Positions 35,066 to 42,744 of a DNA stretch of 64,000 nt are shown here, piece after piece. The translations under genes were made by a program, and so were the position numbers. The stretch lies in assembly GCF_025150745.1 (NCBI RefSeq), contig NZ_CP102282.1, positions 1,189,501-1,253,500 of the forward strand, read 5' to 3'. This DNA is from Eubacterium ventriosum. GTDB lineage: Bacteria > Bacillota > Clostridia > Lachnospirales > Lachnospiraceae. The notes below the pieces were generated by a model, which searched no databases, was not told the DNA's origin, and saw only the letters and a list, made by a program, of their open reading frames with translations. Each line of letters begins with the position of its first letter. The stretch's first letter is position 1.

Positions 35066-35932
35066 ATGGAGAAAATAGAATTAAAGGCGTACGGTAAGAT
35101 TAATCTTGGTCTTGATGTAATAAGAAAAAGACCGGACGGTTATCATGACCTTGATATGATAATGCAGATGGTTGATGTGTACGATGACATAGTGATTACA
35201 AAAAATAAAACAGGAAAGATAGAAGTAAAGACAGATACGGCAGTTTTGTCTAATGGCAAGGATAATCTTGCATATATGGCGGCAAAAATGTTAATGGATG
35301 AGTTTAAAATTAAAGACGGTGTTAATATATATATTAACAAGCGTATTCCAATTGCCGGGGGAATGGCAGGGGGAAGCTCAGACTGCGCAACAACATTAAT
35401 GGGAATTAACCAGCTTTTTGAACTTGGTCTTTCAAAAGAAGAATTAATGGAAAGAGGAGTAAAACTTGGAGCAGATGTTCCTTATTGTGTTTTAGGTGGA
35501 ACAGCCATAGCAAGAGGCATTGGAGAGGCTTTAACACCACTTCCTGCACCAGCTGACTGTCACGTAATTATAGCAAAACCACCTGTTTCAGTTTCAACAG
35601 CATATGTTTATGGACATATAAAACCTTTGAAAATAACTAAAAGACCGGATATTGAAGCCATGGCACAGTCTATTAAAGATGGTGATTTGAAGAAAATGGC
35701 GTCTTTAATTTACAATGTTATGGAAGATGTAACAGTAGGAGAATATCCAATTATAAGTGAGATTAAACAGGTGATGCTTGATAATGGAGCACTTAACTCA
35801 ATAATGAGTGGAAGTGGTCCTACAGTTTTTGGATTATTTGATGATAAGGAAAAGGCACAGCAGTGTGTTAAGACTTTGGAGGAGAAAGGTCTTACACAGC
35901 AGCTATACCTTACAAAATTCCATAACGAATAG
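35066..35932 (+). CDS. ispE: 4-diphosphocytidyl-2-C-methyl-D-erythritol kinase
   Basis: The 288-residue GHMP kinase carries YGKINLGLDVIRKRPDGYHD at the start, the ATP loop PIAGGMAGGSSDCATTL and the C-terminal SGSGPTVFGLF. It phosphorylates CDP-methylerythritol in the non-mevalonate isoprenoid pathway. Length is normal. CGGAGGA precedes the ATG. It converges on spoIIR with only 20 bases between the stop codons. Confidence 0.96.
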   Translation: MEKIELKAYGKINLGLDVIRKRPDGYHDLDMIMQMVDVYDDIVITKNKTGKIEVKTDTAVLSNGKDNLAYMAAKMLMDEFKIKDGVNIYINKRIPIAGGMAGGSSDCATTLMGINQLFELGLSKEELMERGVKLGADVPYCVLGGTAIARGIGEALTPLPAPADCHVIIAKPPVSVSTAYVYGHIKPLKITKRPDIEAMAQSIKDGDLKKMASLIYNVMEDVTVGEYPIISEIKQVMLDNGALNSIMSGSGPTVFGLFDDKEKAQQCVKTLEEKGLTQQLYLTKFHNE

Positions 35933-35952
35933 AGCTTATGACAAGCAGGTTA

Positions 35953-36579
35953 TTAATTTTGACATAGGTTATTGAAAAATTTCAAATATTTAAATTTGAA
36001 ATTATATTTTGTTACGGTGTGATACTGGGTATCAGACAGTGAATCACGTAATTTTTTCTTGGAATTGTCAGGTAGGACGCCTGTTGAAACGTCAACAAAA
36101 CATAGTGGAGGATATAGGACACACCACCAGTTGTGTCCTTTTCCATTGCCGATTTTAATGGTGTATGAAGTATAGGTTCCCTTAGGAAAAATCACGTCAC
36201 CATATGTTTTTACGGGAAAATCGCTGAAACCGAAAGTTGAACTTACAGTGTAATCATATCCATTATCAGCTATGGCTTTTGTGGCAATTGATTTTATTGT
36301 TTTGTCATTATTAAGAATAAAGTTTTTTGCTTCATCAACGGTTTTAAAATCGCCGGTTTTTTCATATATGTAGTTAACAACGGATTCCTTGACACGCATT
36401 TTCAGAGCCTGGTCGCTTACAGAGTCACTGTTGGCAAGTATATGAAAACGAATGGCACTGTGAGACAGCACCGAAACAGTTGATTTGGTTTCAAGATTCA
36501 GAAAAATGTTCCAGGTTAAAATCCCGGTGGCAAATATGGCAATAACCATACAAAAAGATATTTGTTTTATATATTTCAT
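35953..36579 (-). CDS. spoIIR: Stage II sporulation protein R
   Basis: The protein (about 208 residues) has an N-terminal membrane/signal segment and the SpoIIR hallmarks: RFHILANSDSVSDQALKMRV, and HNWWCVLYPPLCFVD near the C-terminus. In endospore formers SpoIIR is made in the forespore and triggers SpoIIGA processing of pro-sigma-E in the mother cell. I start it at 36579 because AAAGGAG lies just before that ATG; an upstream in-frame ATG at 36609 lacks a site. It is strong evidence that the lineage is spore-forming. Confidence 0.93.
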   Translation of the reverse strand: MKYIKQISFCMVIAIFATGILTWNIFLNLETKSTVSVLSHSAIRFHILANSDSVSDQALKMRVKESVVNYIYEKTGDFKTVDEAKNFILNNDKTIKSIATKAIADNGYDYTVSSTFGFSDFPVKTYGDVIFPKGTYTSYTIKIGNGKGHNWWCVLYPPLCFVDVSTGVLPDNSKKKLRDSLSDTQYHTVTKYNFKFKYLKFFNNLCQN

Positions 36580-36708
36580 GGTAATCTCCTTTTTTAAGCT
36601 TGTTTTCATAGAAGATTATTGACAATAAAGGCATAAGTTATACAAACATATTGAATTATTTTCAGATAAAAGGTAAAATAAAACGAATAAATAAGTAGGT
36701 GTAAAGGT

Positions 36709-37521
36709 ATGAATGATAAAAATGCAGCAATTGGAGTATTTGATTCAGGTGTTGGTGGATTAACAGTGGCACGTGAGATAATAAGACAGCTTCCGGAAGA
36801 GAGCATTACATATTTTGGTGATACGGCTAGAGTTCCATACGGTAGCAAGTCTAAGGATACGATTATACGTTACTCCAGACAGATTATTAGATTTTTGAAA
36901 ACAAAGAACGTAAAGGCAATTGTGGTTGCGTGTAACACGGCAAGTGCTTTTGCCCTTGATACAATAGAGAAAGAAATAGACATTCCAATCATCGGTGTTG
37001 TAAAACCGGGAGCAAAGTCGGCAGTTGAAAGTACAAAGAACAAACGTATTGGAATTATTGGTACAGAAGGGACAATAAAAAGTGAGTTGTATACACAGTA
37101 TATCCACAGCATTGATCCTGAAATTACGGTGGTGGGCAAGGCATGTCCATTGTTTGTTCCGTTGGTGGAAGAAGGAATGCTTCACGATTCCGTAACTGAC
37201 GAGGTGGCTTCAAGATATTTGGAAAGTATGAAAGAAGAGAATATTGACAGTCTTATTCTTGGCTGTACACATTATCCGCTTTTAAGAAGCACAGTTGGAA
37301 AGATTATGGGACCTGAAGTTAATCTTGTTAATCCTGCATATGAAACGGCAATAAGTCTTGATGGACTTTTAAGACAGAATGGCATAAGAGCAGACAAAGA
37401 TGCAAAGCCGGAATATGAATTTTATGTCAGCGATGCAGAAGAGAAGTTTAAAGAATTTGCCAATTCAATAATGCCTCTTCACATTGAAAAGATTAATCAG
37501 ATTAATATCGAAGAGTATTAA
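36709..37521 (+). CDS. murI: Glutamate racemase
   Basis: The 270-residue enzyme makes D-glutamate for peptidoglycan. It shows GVFDSGVGGLTVAREI, the first catalytic Cys in VVACNTASAFALD, and the second in LGCTHYPLLR. Length is normal. A GTAGGTG site lies upstream. It is divergent from spoIIR and is followed after 16 bases by a DUF1934 gene, probably in one unit that ends at the terminator at 37967. Confidence 0.96.
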   Translation: MNDKNAAIGVFDSGVGGLTVAREIIRQLPEESITYFGDTARVPYGSKSKDTIIRYSRQIIRFLKTKNVKAIVVACNTASAFALDTIEKEIDIPIIGVVKPGAKSAVESTKNKRIGIIGTEGTIKSELYTQYIHSIDPEITVVGKACPLFVPLVEEGMLHDSVTDEVASRYLESMKEENIDSLILGCTHYPLLRSTVGKIMGPEVNLVNPAYETAISLDGLLRQNGIRADKDAKPEYEFYVSDAEEKFKEFANSIMPLHIEKINQINIEEY

Positions 37522-37537
37522 ACAGAATGGAGAATAA

Positions 37538-37960
37538 ATGAATAATAATGTATTGATTAAAATCTCCGGTCTTCAGATGGTAGACGACACAGGTGATAAC
37601 GTAGAATCAATGTCTGCCGGAAAGTATTATTTAAAAAAGGACAAACATTATGTTCTTTATGAAGATATGGATGACGAAAATGATGAAATAACAAAGAATA
37701 CAATAAAGTTTAATAGTGAAACAGTAGAAGTCACAAGAAAAGGTCTTGTAACGGGCAAGCTTGTTTTTAAAAAGGGCAAAAACAATCAGTCCCTGTACAG
37801 CACACCTTTTGGCGATTTGCTGATGGAAGTTTATACGAAAGATATACTTCTTGAGGAAAAGGAAGACAACATTGACTTAAAGATAGACTATGAACTTTAT
37901 GCCAATAACAGCAAAGTTTCAGACAGCATAATAAATATAAATATCCGTGAAACGGTATAG
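37538..37960 (+). CDS. DUF1934 (YwiB-like) beta-barrel protein
   Basis: The 140-residue protein matches the DUF1934 layout: a calycin-like small barrel with KYYLKKDKHYVLYED, NTIKFNSETVEVTRKG and a C-terminal LKIDYELYANNSKVSDSIININI strand pair. The family is widespread in Firmicutes and has no firm function. It has no signal peptide. It follows murI by 16 bases with GGAG before the ATG, so co-transcription is likely. Confidence 0.82.
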   Translation: MNNNVLIKISGLQMVDDTGDNVESMSAGKYYLKKDKHYVLYEDMDDENDEITKNTIKFNSETVEVTRKGLVTGKLVFKKGKNNQSLYSTPFGDLLMEVYTKDILLEEKEDNIDLKIDYELYANNSKVSDSIININIRETV

Positions 37961-37966
37961 GAGTTG

Positions 37967-38000
37967 AGGAGTTGCATTAAGATGCGACTCCTTATTATTT
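37967..38000 (+). terminator. Intrinsic terminator after the DUF1934 gene
   Basis: AGGAGTTGCAT pairs with ATGCGACTCCT around TAAG, followed by TATTATTT. Confidence 0.82.
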
Positions 38001-38021
38001 GGTGCTGTTGTTAAAATAAAT

Positions 38022-38049
38022 AGAGAGTACATCAAACGATGTACTCTCT
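38022..38049 (-). terminator. Terminator for the minus-strand unit
   Basis: A perfect 12-bp stem AGAGAGTACATC/GATGTACTCTCT has a 4-base loop. Read on the minus strand it is followed by ATTTATTTT, so it ends the plsC-side transcript. Confidence 0.82.
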
Positions 38050-38064
38050 AGCTTTACGCAGATA

Positions 38065-38523
38065 TTACTTTCTGCCAAATCTCTTCTTTTTCTTAGGTGG
38101 TTCATAAATCGGACCACGGATTCTCTTAAATGAAGTAATGTAAAGACCACTTACTGTAGCTTTAATGTCCTGCTTAGGAAGAATCTGTTCGTAAACCTTA
38201 GGGTCAGCAATAAGATTCATAACTCTAGGACCTGCCTTCACTTTAACAATAGGAACCTTTGATATTCTTGCATATTTTGGAGACTGTTCCAAAACAATAC
38301 TTGGAAGACCGGCTTCCTTAAGTTTCAATTTCTTTTTATCAATTACAAAAGCATTGATTGTCTGAGCGTTAGCTTCCATAGTTTTCTGCTGTTCAGCCTG
38401 TTTCTTTTCAGCATTACGTCCAAAGAAATAAAGACCGATAAGAGCAGCAACAAGGACTACTAAAATCACAATCAAAACAATGCTCCAAGTAGCAAGTGCT
38501 AATACTGGTGTGTTTGTAATCAT
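38065..38523 (-). CDS. Single-span membrane protein of unknown function
   Basis: The 152-residue protein has one N-terminal hydrophobic segment (about 12-34), a coiled stretch rich in Gln/Glu/Lys (38-55), then a compact domain with VIDKKKLKLKEAGLP, VPIVKVKAGPRVMNLIADP and ATVSGLYITSF, and ends in a very basic tail PPKKKKRFGRK. I do not recognise the domain. GGAGG precedes the start. It lies 72 bases downstream of plsC on the same strand, so the two are likely co-transcribed. Confidence 0.75.
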   Translation of the reverse strand: MITNTPVLALATWSIVLIVILVVLVAALIGLYFFGRNAEKKQAEQQKTMEANAQTINAFVIDKKKLKLKEAGLPSIVLEQSPKYARISKVPIVKVKAGPRVMNLIADPKVYEQILPKQDIKATVSGLYITSFKRIRGPIYEPPKKKKRFGRK

Positions 38524-38595
38524 TGTGTACCTCCATATTAAATTATCATAATCTTGTGATATTTTATCATTTAATAAGTAATTTTACAATAGCTG

Positions 38596-39312
38596 TTAAA
38601 GCTGGTTACTTAATTTTTTTACCTGTTCATAGGCTTTTCCCGGTAAAAGCTTCTGTTCAGCACGGTCCATGTCTGTTGTGTAAATAGGTTTACCAAAGGA
38701 AACAATAACCTTACCTGATTTAATAAAAGGAAAATGATTTTCCAAAATATCGTTAGTTCCAGTAATGCCAACAGGAACTACAGGAGCTTTGGACTTAGTT
38801 GCTATTTTGAAACCGCCATCCTTAAATTCACCCATTTTCCCTGTTTTTGAACGTGTACCCTCAGGAAAAAGAAAAACGGAAATACCGGATTTAATCATAT
38901 CAGCAGCTGAAAGTACAGCTTTAAGTCCGTTCCTTGGATCTTTTCTATCCAGAAAAATACAGTTAACAAAACGCATTATCCAACTTAAAAAAGGAACTTT
39001 TTCAAGTTCTTTTTTCGCAATATATCCTGTAGGACTGATCATTAAAGGATATGTTACTACAATATCAAAGAAACTGATGTGGTTGGCAACAAAAAGACAT
39101 GCCTGATTAGGAATGTTCTCTTTTCCGTTAACTTCTAATTTGACACCACTTAAAAATGAAATACATTTTAGACCAAATTGTACAAATTTAAGCGAAGAAC
39201 GGTTTCGAAGGTCCATATTAAAATGTTGAATGATCCATTCAACTAGCATAACCGGCAGCGAAACTATAAAAAATATTATAAGAAATACTGCAACTAACAA
39301 AAGTCTTATCAT
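38596..39312 (-). CDS. plsC: 1-acyl-sn-glycerol-3-phosphate acyltransferase
   Basis: The 238-residue protein has an N-terminal membrane anchor (about 2-22) and the four acyltransferase blocks: VANHISFFDIV (the NHxxxxD motif), FLDRKDPRNG, FPEGTRSKTG and APVVPVGITGT. It adds the second acyl chain to make phosphatidic acid at the inner membrane face. Length is normal. AAGGATGG precedes the start. It leads a small minus-strand unit with the unknown membrane protein at 38065. Confidence 0.93.
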   Translation of the reverse strand: MIRLLLVAVFLIIFFIVSLPVMLVEWIIQHFNMDLRNRSSLKFVQFGLKCISFLSGVKLEVNGKENIPNQACLFVANHISFFDIVVTYPLMISPTGYIAKKELEKVPFLSWIMRFVNCIFLDRKDPRNGLKAVLSAADMIKSGISVFLFPEGTRSKTGKMGEFKDGGFKIATKSKAPVVPVGITGTNDILENHFPFIKSGKVIVSFGKPIYTTDMDRAEQKLLPGKAYEQVKKLSNQL

Positions 39313-39653
39313 ATAAATTTACCATCCTTAATATAATAATGTATGGGACAAGCACTACATATGTAGATATGATTTGAAAATACAAACATAAATATGTATA
39401 TTTAAACTTTTTCCCACAGATATATATGTTATCATAAAACAAACAATAATTGAACTGATTGTTTGAAAAAGCATGGCATATAAGTATAAAGAATAATAGA
39501 GAGATAATCTGAGAAAATAATTTATGAATGTCAGAGGTATAATCTGTGAAAACATAATCTTGAATGAAAAGTTGGAATTGGTAAAAGTATACAGTTATTT
39601 TGCAAAATAATTGTAAAAAGTGTTAAAATAGCGGATAAAAATGTTTTTATTTA
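39313..39653. other. AT-rich gap between plsC and the surface protein gene
   Basis: I see no convincing gene, repeat or RNA here. The minus-strand frames that cross it are hydrophobic, lack ribosome sites and look like chance in AT-rich DNA. The right end carries the promoter of the surface protein at 39730. Confidence 0.6.
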
Positions 39654-39682
39654 TTGAATATACTATATGTTCGTGCTATACT
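39654..39682 (+). promoter_or_regulatory. Sigma-A-type promoter of the surface protein gene
   Basis: TTGAAT (39654-39659), a 17-base spacer and TATACT (39677-39682), 47 bases before the ATG. It is close to consensus. Confidence 0.72.
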
Positions 39683-39729
39683 CAGCATATGTAGCGAGTA
39701 GGATTCGCAAGTAAAGAGGAGGAATAATA

Positions 39730-40512
39730 ATGAAGAGTTTAAAGAAAATAGCAGCAGTTGTAGCTACACTTGCTTTAACAGTAGGAATGACAGCTAACTG
39801 TTTTGCAGCAAGCTGGCAGAGTTACTTTGGTGTAAATGAAGCTTGGTTTGAAGGTGCAGAAGGAAAATTAAGTTCACAGTCAGCAACAGGTTGGACAGCA
39901 GATATGAAGACAATCGGTTGGGGAGGATGCTGGGGTGCTCAGGTTAAGCAGCCAGTTAAAGTTAAAAAAGGTGAAGAATACACAATCAAATACACATTAT
40001 CATCATCTAAGTGTGATAAATGGGTATTCGTAAAGATTGCTGATAAGAAAGAAAACTTTGCTTATGGTAAGTGGGTTAAAATTAAAAAAGGTAAATCAGT
40101 ATCAGTAAACGAAACATTCAAGGCTGCAGCAGATTCAGATACACTTACATTTGGTATCGGTGGTGAATTTGGTGATAGAAAGGGTATTGATAAAGATGCA
40201 ACAAAGAGATATTCATATGCATCAGGTGGAGCTGCTTCATTAAACGATGGAGATCCTACATATTCAACAACAGTCAAGTGTACAGGATTCTCATTTGAAG
40301 CAAAGTCAGCAGCAAGCACAGGAACAAATAGCACAGACACAAACACAAATACAAATACAAATACAAATACAACAGGTTCTACAGGAACAACTAACAATAA
40401 TACAACAAGCACAACAGTAGCAACTGGTGATTTCTCACCAATGGCATGTGGTGCAGCAGCAATCTTAGCAGGAGTTGCATTAGTAGTATTTGCAAGAAAA
40501 AGAGAAGCATAA
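39730..40512 (+). CDS. Secreted, surface-anchored protein with a putative carbohydrate-binding domain
   Basis: The 260-residue protein has a signal peptide (about 1-27, cut after CFA), a beta-rich domain at about 28-195 with many aromatic residues (WQSYFGVNEAWFEGAEG, TIGWGGCWGAQVKQPVKVKK), then a Thr/Asn/Ser/Gly linker with a TNTNTN run. A C-terminal sorting-like tail follows: ATGD, a hydrophobic span, and KREA. The domain layout resembles CBM4/CBM9-like sandwich modules, and it sits just ahead of the glucan locus, so I infer a glucan-binding surface protein. There is no classical LPxTG. GAGGAGG precedes the start; a promoter and terminator flank it closely. Confidence 0.7.
   Translation: MKSLKKIAAVVATLALTVGMTANCFAASWQSYFGVNEAWFEGAEGKLSSQSATGWTADMKTIGWGGCWGAQVKQPVKVKKGEEYTIKYTLSSSKCDKWVFVKIADKKENFAYGKWVKIKKGKSVSVNETFKAAADSDTLTFGIGGEFGDRKGIDKDATKRYSYASGGAASLNDGDPTYSTTVKCTGFSFEAKSAASTGTNSTDTNTNTNTNTNTTGSTGTTNNNTTSTTVATGDFSPMACGAAAILAGVALVVFARKREA
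40339..40374 (+). repeat. Six-base microsatellite in the linker
   Basis: About six tandem ACAAAY units encode the Thr-Asn run of the surface protein linker. In-frame slippage would lengthen or shorten the linker without a frameshift. Confidence 0.85.
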
Positions 40513-40531
40513 AATATAAAAGCTTATTTAG

Positions 40532-40563
40532 AAAGCCGCATTCAGAAATGAATGCGGCTTTTG
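40532..40563 (+). terminator. Intrinsic terminator after the surface protein gene
   Basis: AAAGCCGCATTC pairs with GAATGCGGCTTT around AGAAAT, with a T-rich tail. Confidence 0.88.
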
Positions 40564-40580
40564 TTATATTAGGAAAAATT

Positions 40581-40874
40581 TAAACGATTTTATGAATCAC
40601 TGAAAATAATTTTTTAAAAAAAATGAAAAATCGTTTTTGTGCCGATTTTATAAAGAAAAATCAAGAATTTATGAGTACAAAAAATGGGACTTAAAAACGA
40701 TTTTAAAAGCACAACATACGGTATAATGGGCAAAAAACCAACAAAATATAGTTATTGTGAATAACTTAACAAAAACTCATTGTATAAAATAGTCAAAAAA
40801 ATAGAAGGACTTAAGAAGGAAAATATTTTAAAATGTGAAAAGTATACAAGAAAAAGAAATGAAAAATCGTTTTT
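40581..40874 (+). promoter_or_regulatory. Cluster of four CG-centred operator-like motifs upstream of the glucan importer
   Basis: Four copies of AAAAATCGTTTTT or its reverse complement lie in the 470-base gap before the binding-protein gene: a shorter TAAACGATTTTA at 40581-40592, then 40626-40638, 40693-40704 (reverse) and 40862-40874. The CG centre with A/T arms resembles LacI-family operators. The last copy ends 5 bases before the -35 box at 40880. The rest of the gap (40564-40982) holds only AT-rich DNA and that promoter. Confidence 0.6.
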
Positions 40875-40879
40875 AATTG

Positions 40880-40908
40880 TTGATTTGTACATATTGTTGT
40901 GCTAGAAT
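40880..40908 (+). promoter_or_regulatory. Sigma-A-type promoter of the glucan importer operon
   Basis: TTGATT (40880-40885), a 17-base spacer and TAGAAT (40903-40908). The start site would be near 40915, leaving a leader of about 68 bases. Confidence 0.65.
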
Positions 40909-40982
40909 AAGTTTTAAGGAAATCACTATGTGAATTCTAATGTAGGTGAAATGATTTTATCAAAATAGTAAGGAGGAAAAAT

Positions 40983-42659
40983 ATGATGAAAAAATTTGGC
41001 CGTAAAGCATTAGCTTTATCATTAACAGCCGTTCTTGGAGCATCAATGGTGCTTACAGGATGTGGCGGCAAATCTAAGAACGAAGGAAAGAAAGGTGAAG
41101 ACTCAACAACAAAGATTGGTCTTACAACTGGTTTGGCTTCAGACACAACAGCAGATATTTCTATTATGACTTGGTCAGGTGATAGCAAATATTACGAAGA
41201 TATCGGAAGCATGGATTTGTCAACAGACAAGCTTACATCACAGAATGTGGCTCAGGTTTATGCAGTAGCAAAACAGTTTAAGAAATTATATCCTAATATA
41301 AAGATTAATCTTTGGGCAAAGACTGGTGACCCTGATCAGCCAGGAACACCAAAGTGGGAACAGGAAATGACATCATTTAAGGCTAAATATGGTAAGTACC
41401 CTGATATCTGGGCATCAACTAGCGTAACAAATGACATTAAGAAAGGTCTTGCAGCAGACTTATCAGTATTCTCTGATGATGAAACATATAAGGCATACAA
41501 TGAAAACCTTATGAGTAACCTTAACTACTACGGTTTCCAGGGTGGATTACCATCATTCTCAATCCCTTGGGGTATTTGGGTAAACAAAGCTTTAGCAGAA
41601 AGCAAGAACATTAACGTTCCTGATCCTGACTGGACAATTGATGAATATACAAGATTCTTCACAAAGTCAGACAACACAAGCTTCTGGGGTGACAAGAGCA
41701 CACCTGTTAATATCATTAATATGGGAACAACAACAATTAATAAGCAGATTAAAGAAAAAGGTACAGTTGATCTTGACAGCGATGAAGTTAAGTCATTGTT
41801 AAGCTACATTCCAAAATGGGCTGCTTCAACAATCGACGTTGCTGAAGGTGCAGGAACACTTTCAAAAGATATTAAGATTGAAAGCAAGACTTACTCATGG
41901 TATTACTTCTGTAACAACAGATGTTTAACAAACATTACAGATCCTTGGTACTTAACAGCAGGTGCTGATGAATCAGCTAAGGAAAGCGAATCATACATTG
42001 ATTCAAAGGATTGGGATATTTATCCATTCCCATCAACAGATTACTGTGGAAATACAATCAAGGTAGTTATGGATCCAATTTGTATTCACAACTATGCAGC
42101 TGATGACGGAAACAAAGAATGGAACGATGATGAAAAAGCAAAACTTAAAGCTACATATACATTCGCTACATACTGGACAGCAAGTACAGAAGCTAAGCAG
42201 GCTATCTTCGATCAGAAGTGGACTGACAACGGTGCTGAAAAATCAGCAGCAGGAGATTCATTCCCTGTAGTAACTGGTGATACATACAAAAAGCAGATGG
42301 ATATCTGGAACAACCTTCCAGCACATAAGACATACAAAGATAAAGAAGGCTGGAAAGAAATCTTAAAACTTTGGGAAAACAATGAATCATGGGATTACAT
42401 TGACAAGTGCTGGACAAGTAAGATTACTGAAAAGGGTGAAACAACAGATGTTCTTTATGAATGGAACAATATGTGGAATGAAGAAGTTGCAGGTGCTTGG
42501 ATGACTGATAAGGACTGGGGAGACAAAGTTAAAGCCAGATTATCAGATTGGAACACAACAATCAACAAACGTATCGAAACAGCTACAAAACAGTTACAGG
42601 ATAAGTTAGTTGAAAACTACAACTTTGATAAGTCAAAATTCACATCTGACAACAAATAA
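40983..42659 (+). CDS. Sugar ABC transporter solute-binding lipoprotein
   Basis: The 558-residue protein has a lipoprotein signal with lipobox LTGC (about residue 27), a charged linker and a family 1 extracellular solute-binding fold (IKINLWAKTGDPDQP, KYGKYPDIWASTSVTNDIKKGLAADL, QGGLPSFSIPWGIWVN). It is Trp-rich and longer than a typical maltose-type binding protein, suiting an oligosaccharide ligand. Its place at the head of the glucan locus suggests beta-glucan oligomers. AGGAGG precedes the ATG. A terminator-like hairpin follows, so its transcript is probably more abundant than that of the membrane genes. Confidence 0.9.
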   Translation: MMKKFGRKALALSLTAVLGASMVLTGCGGKSKNEGKKGEDSTTKIGLTTGLASDTTADISIMTWSGDSKYYEDIGSMDLSTDKLTSQNVAQVYAVAKQFKKLYPNIKINLWAKTGDPDQPGTPKWEQEMTSFKAKYGKYPDIWASTSVTNDIKKGLAADLSVFSDDETYKAYNENLMSNLNYYGFQGGLPSFSIPWGIWVNKALAESKNINVPDPDWTIDEYTRFFTKSDNTSFWGDKSTPVNIINMGTTTINKQIKEKGTVDLDSDEVKSLLSYIPKWAASTIDVAEGAGTLSKDIKIESKTYSWYYFCNNRCLTNITDPWYLTAGADESAKESESYIDSKDWDIYPFPSTDYCGNTIKVVMDPICIHNYAADDGNKEWNDDEKAKLKATYTFATYWTASTEAKQAIFDQKWTDNGAEKSAAGDSFPVVTGDTYKKQMDIWNNLPAHKTYKDKEGWKEILKLWENNESWDYIDKCWTSKITEKGETTDVLYEWNNMWNEEVAGAWMTDKDWGDKVKARLSDWNTTINKRIETATKQLQDKLVENYNFDKSKFTSDNK

Positions 42660-42693
42660 GATTGAAAATGACTGATTAAATCAAATAATAATT

Positions 42694-42723
42694 GCGGAAC
42701 TGCAAAAAGCAGTTCCGCTTTTA
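42694..42723 (+). terminator. Terminator or attenuator between the binding protein and the membrane genes
   Basis: A perfect 10-bp stem GCGGAACTGC/GCAGTTCCGC has an AAAAA loop and a TTTTATAA tail. I see no strong new promoter in the 21 bases before the next ATG, so partial read-through is the likely arrangement. Confidence 0.85.
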
Positions 42724-42744
42724 TAACAAATAGAAAGGACAACA

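Noticed and set aside
39239-39555. Minus-strand hydrophobic frames upstream of plsC
   Set aside because: Low-complexity AT-rich DNA, no ribosome site, and overlap with the plsC start; chance frames are the simpler reading.
40062-40412. Val/Phe-rich minus-strand frame opposite the surface protein
   Set aside because: Generated by the Thr-Asn repeat and Lys-rich codons on the plus strand; no domain or start signal.
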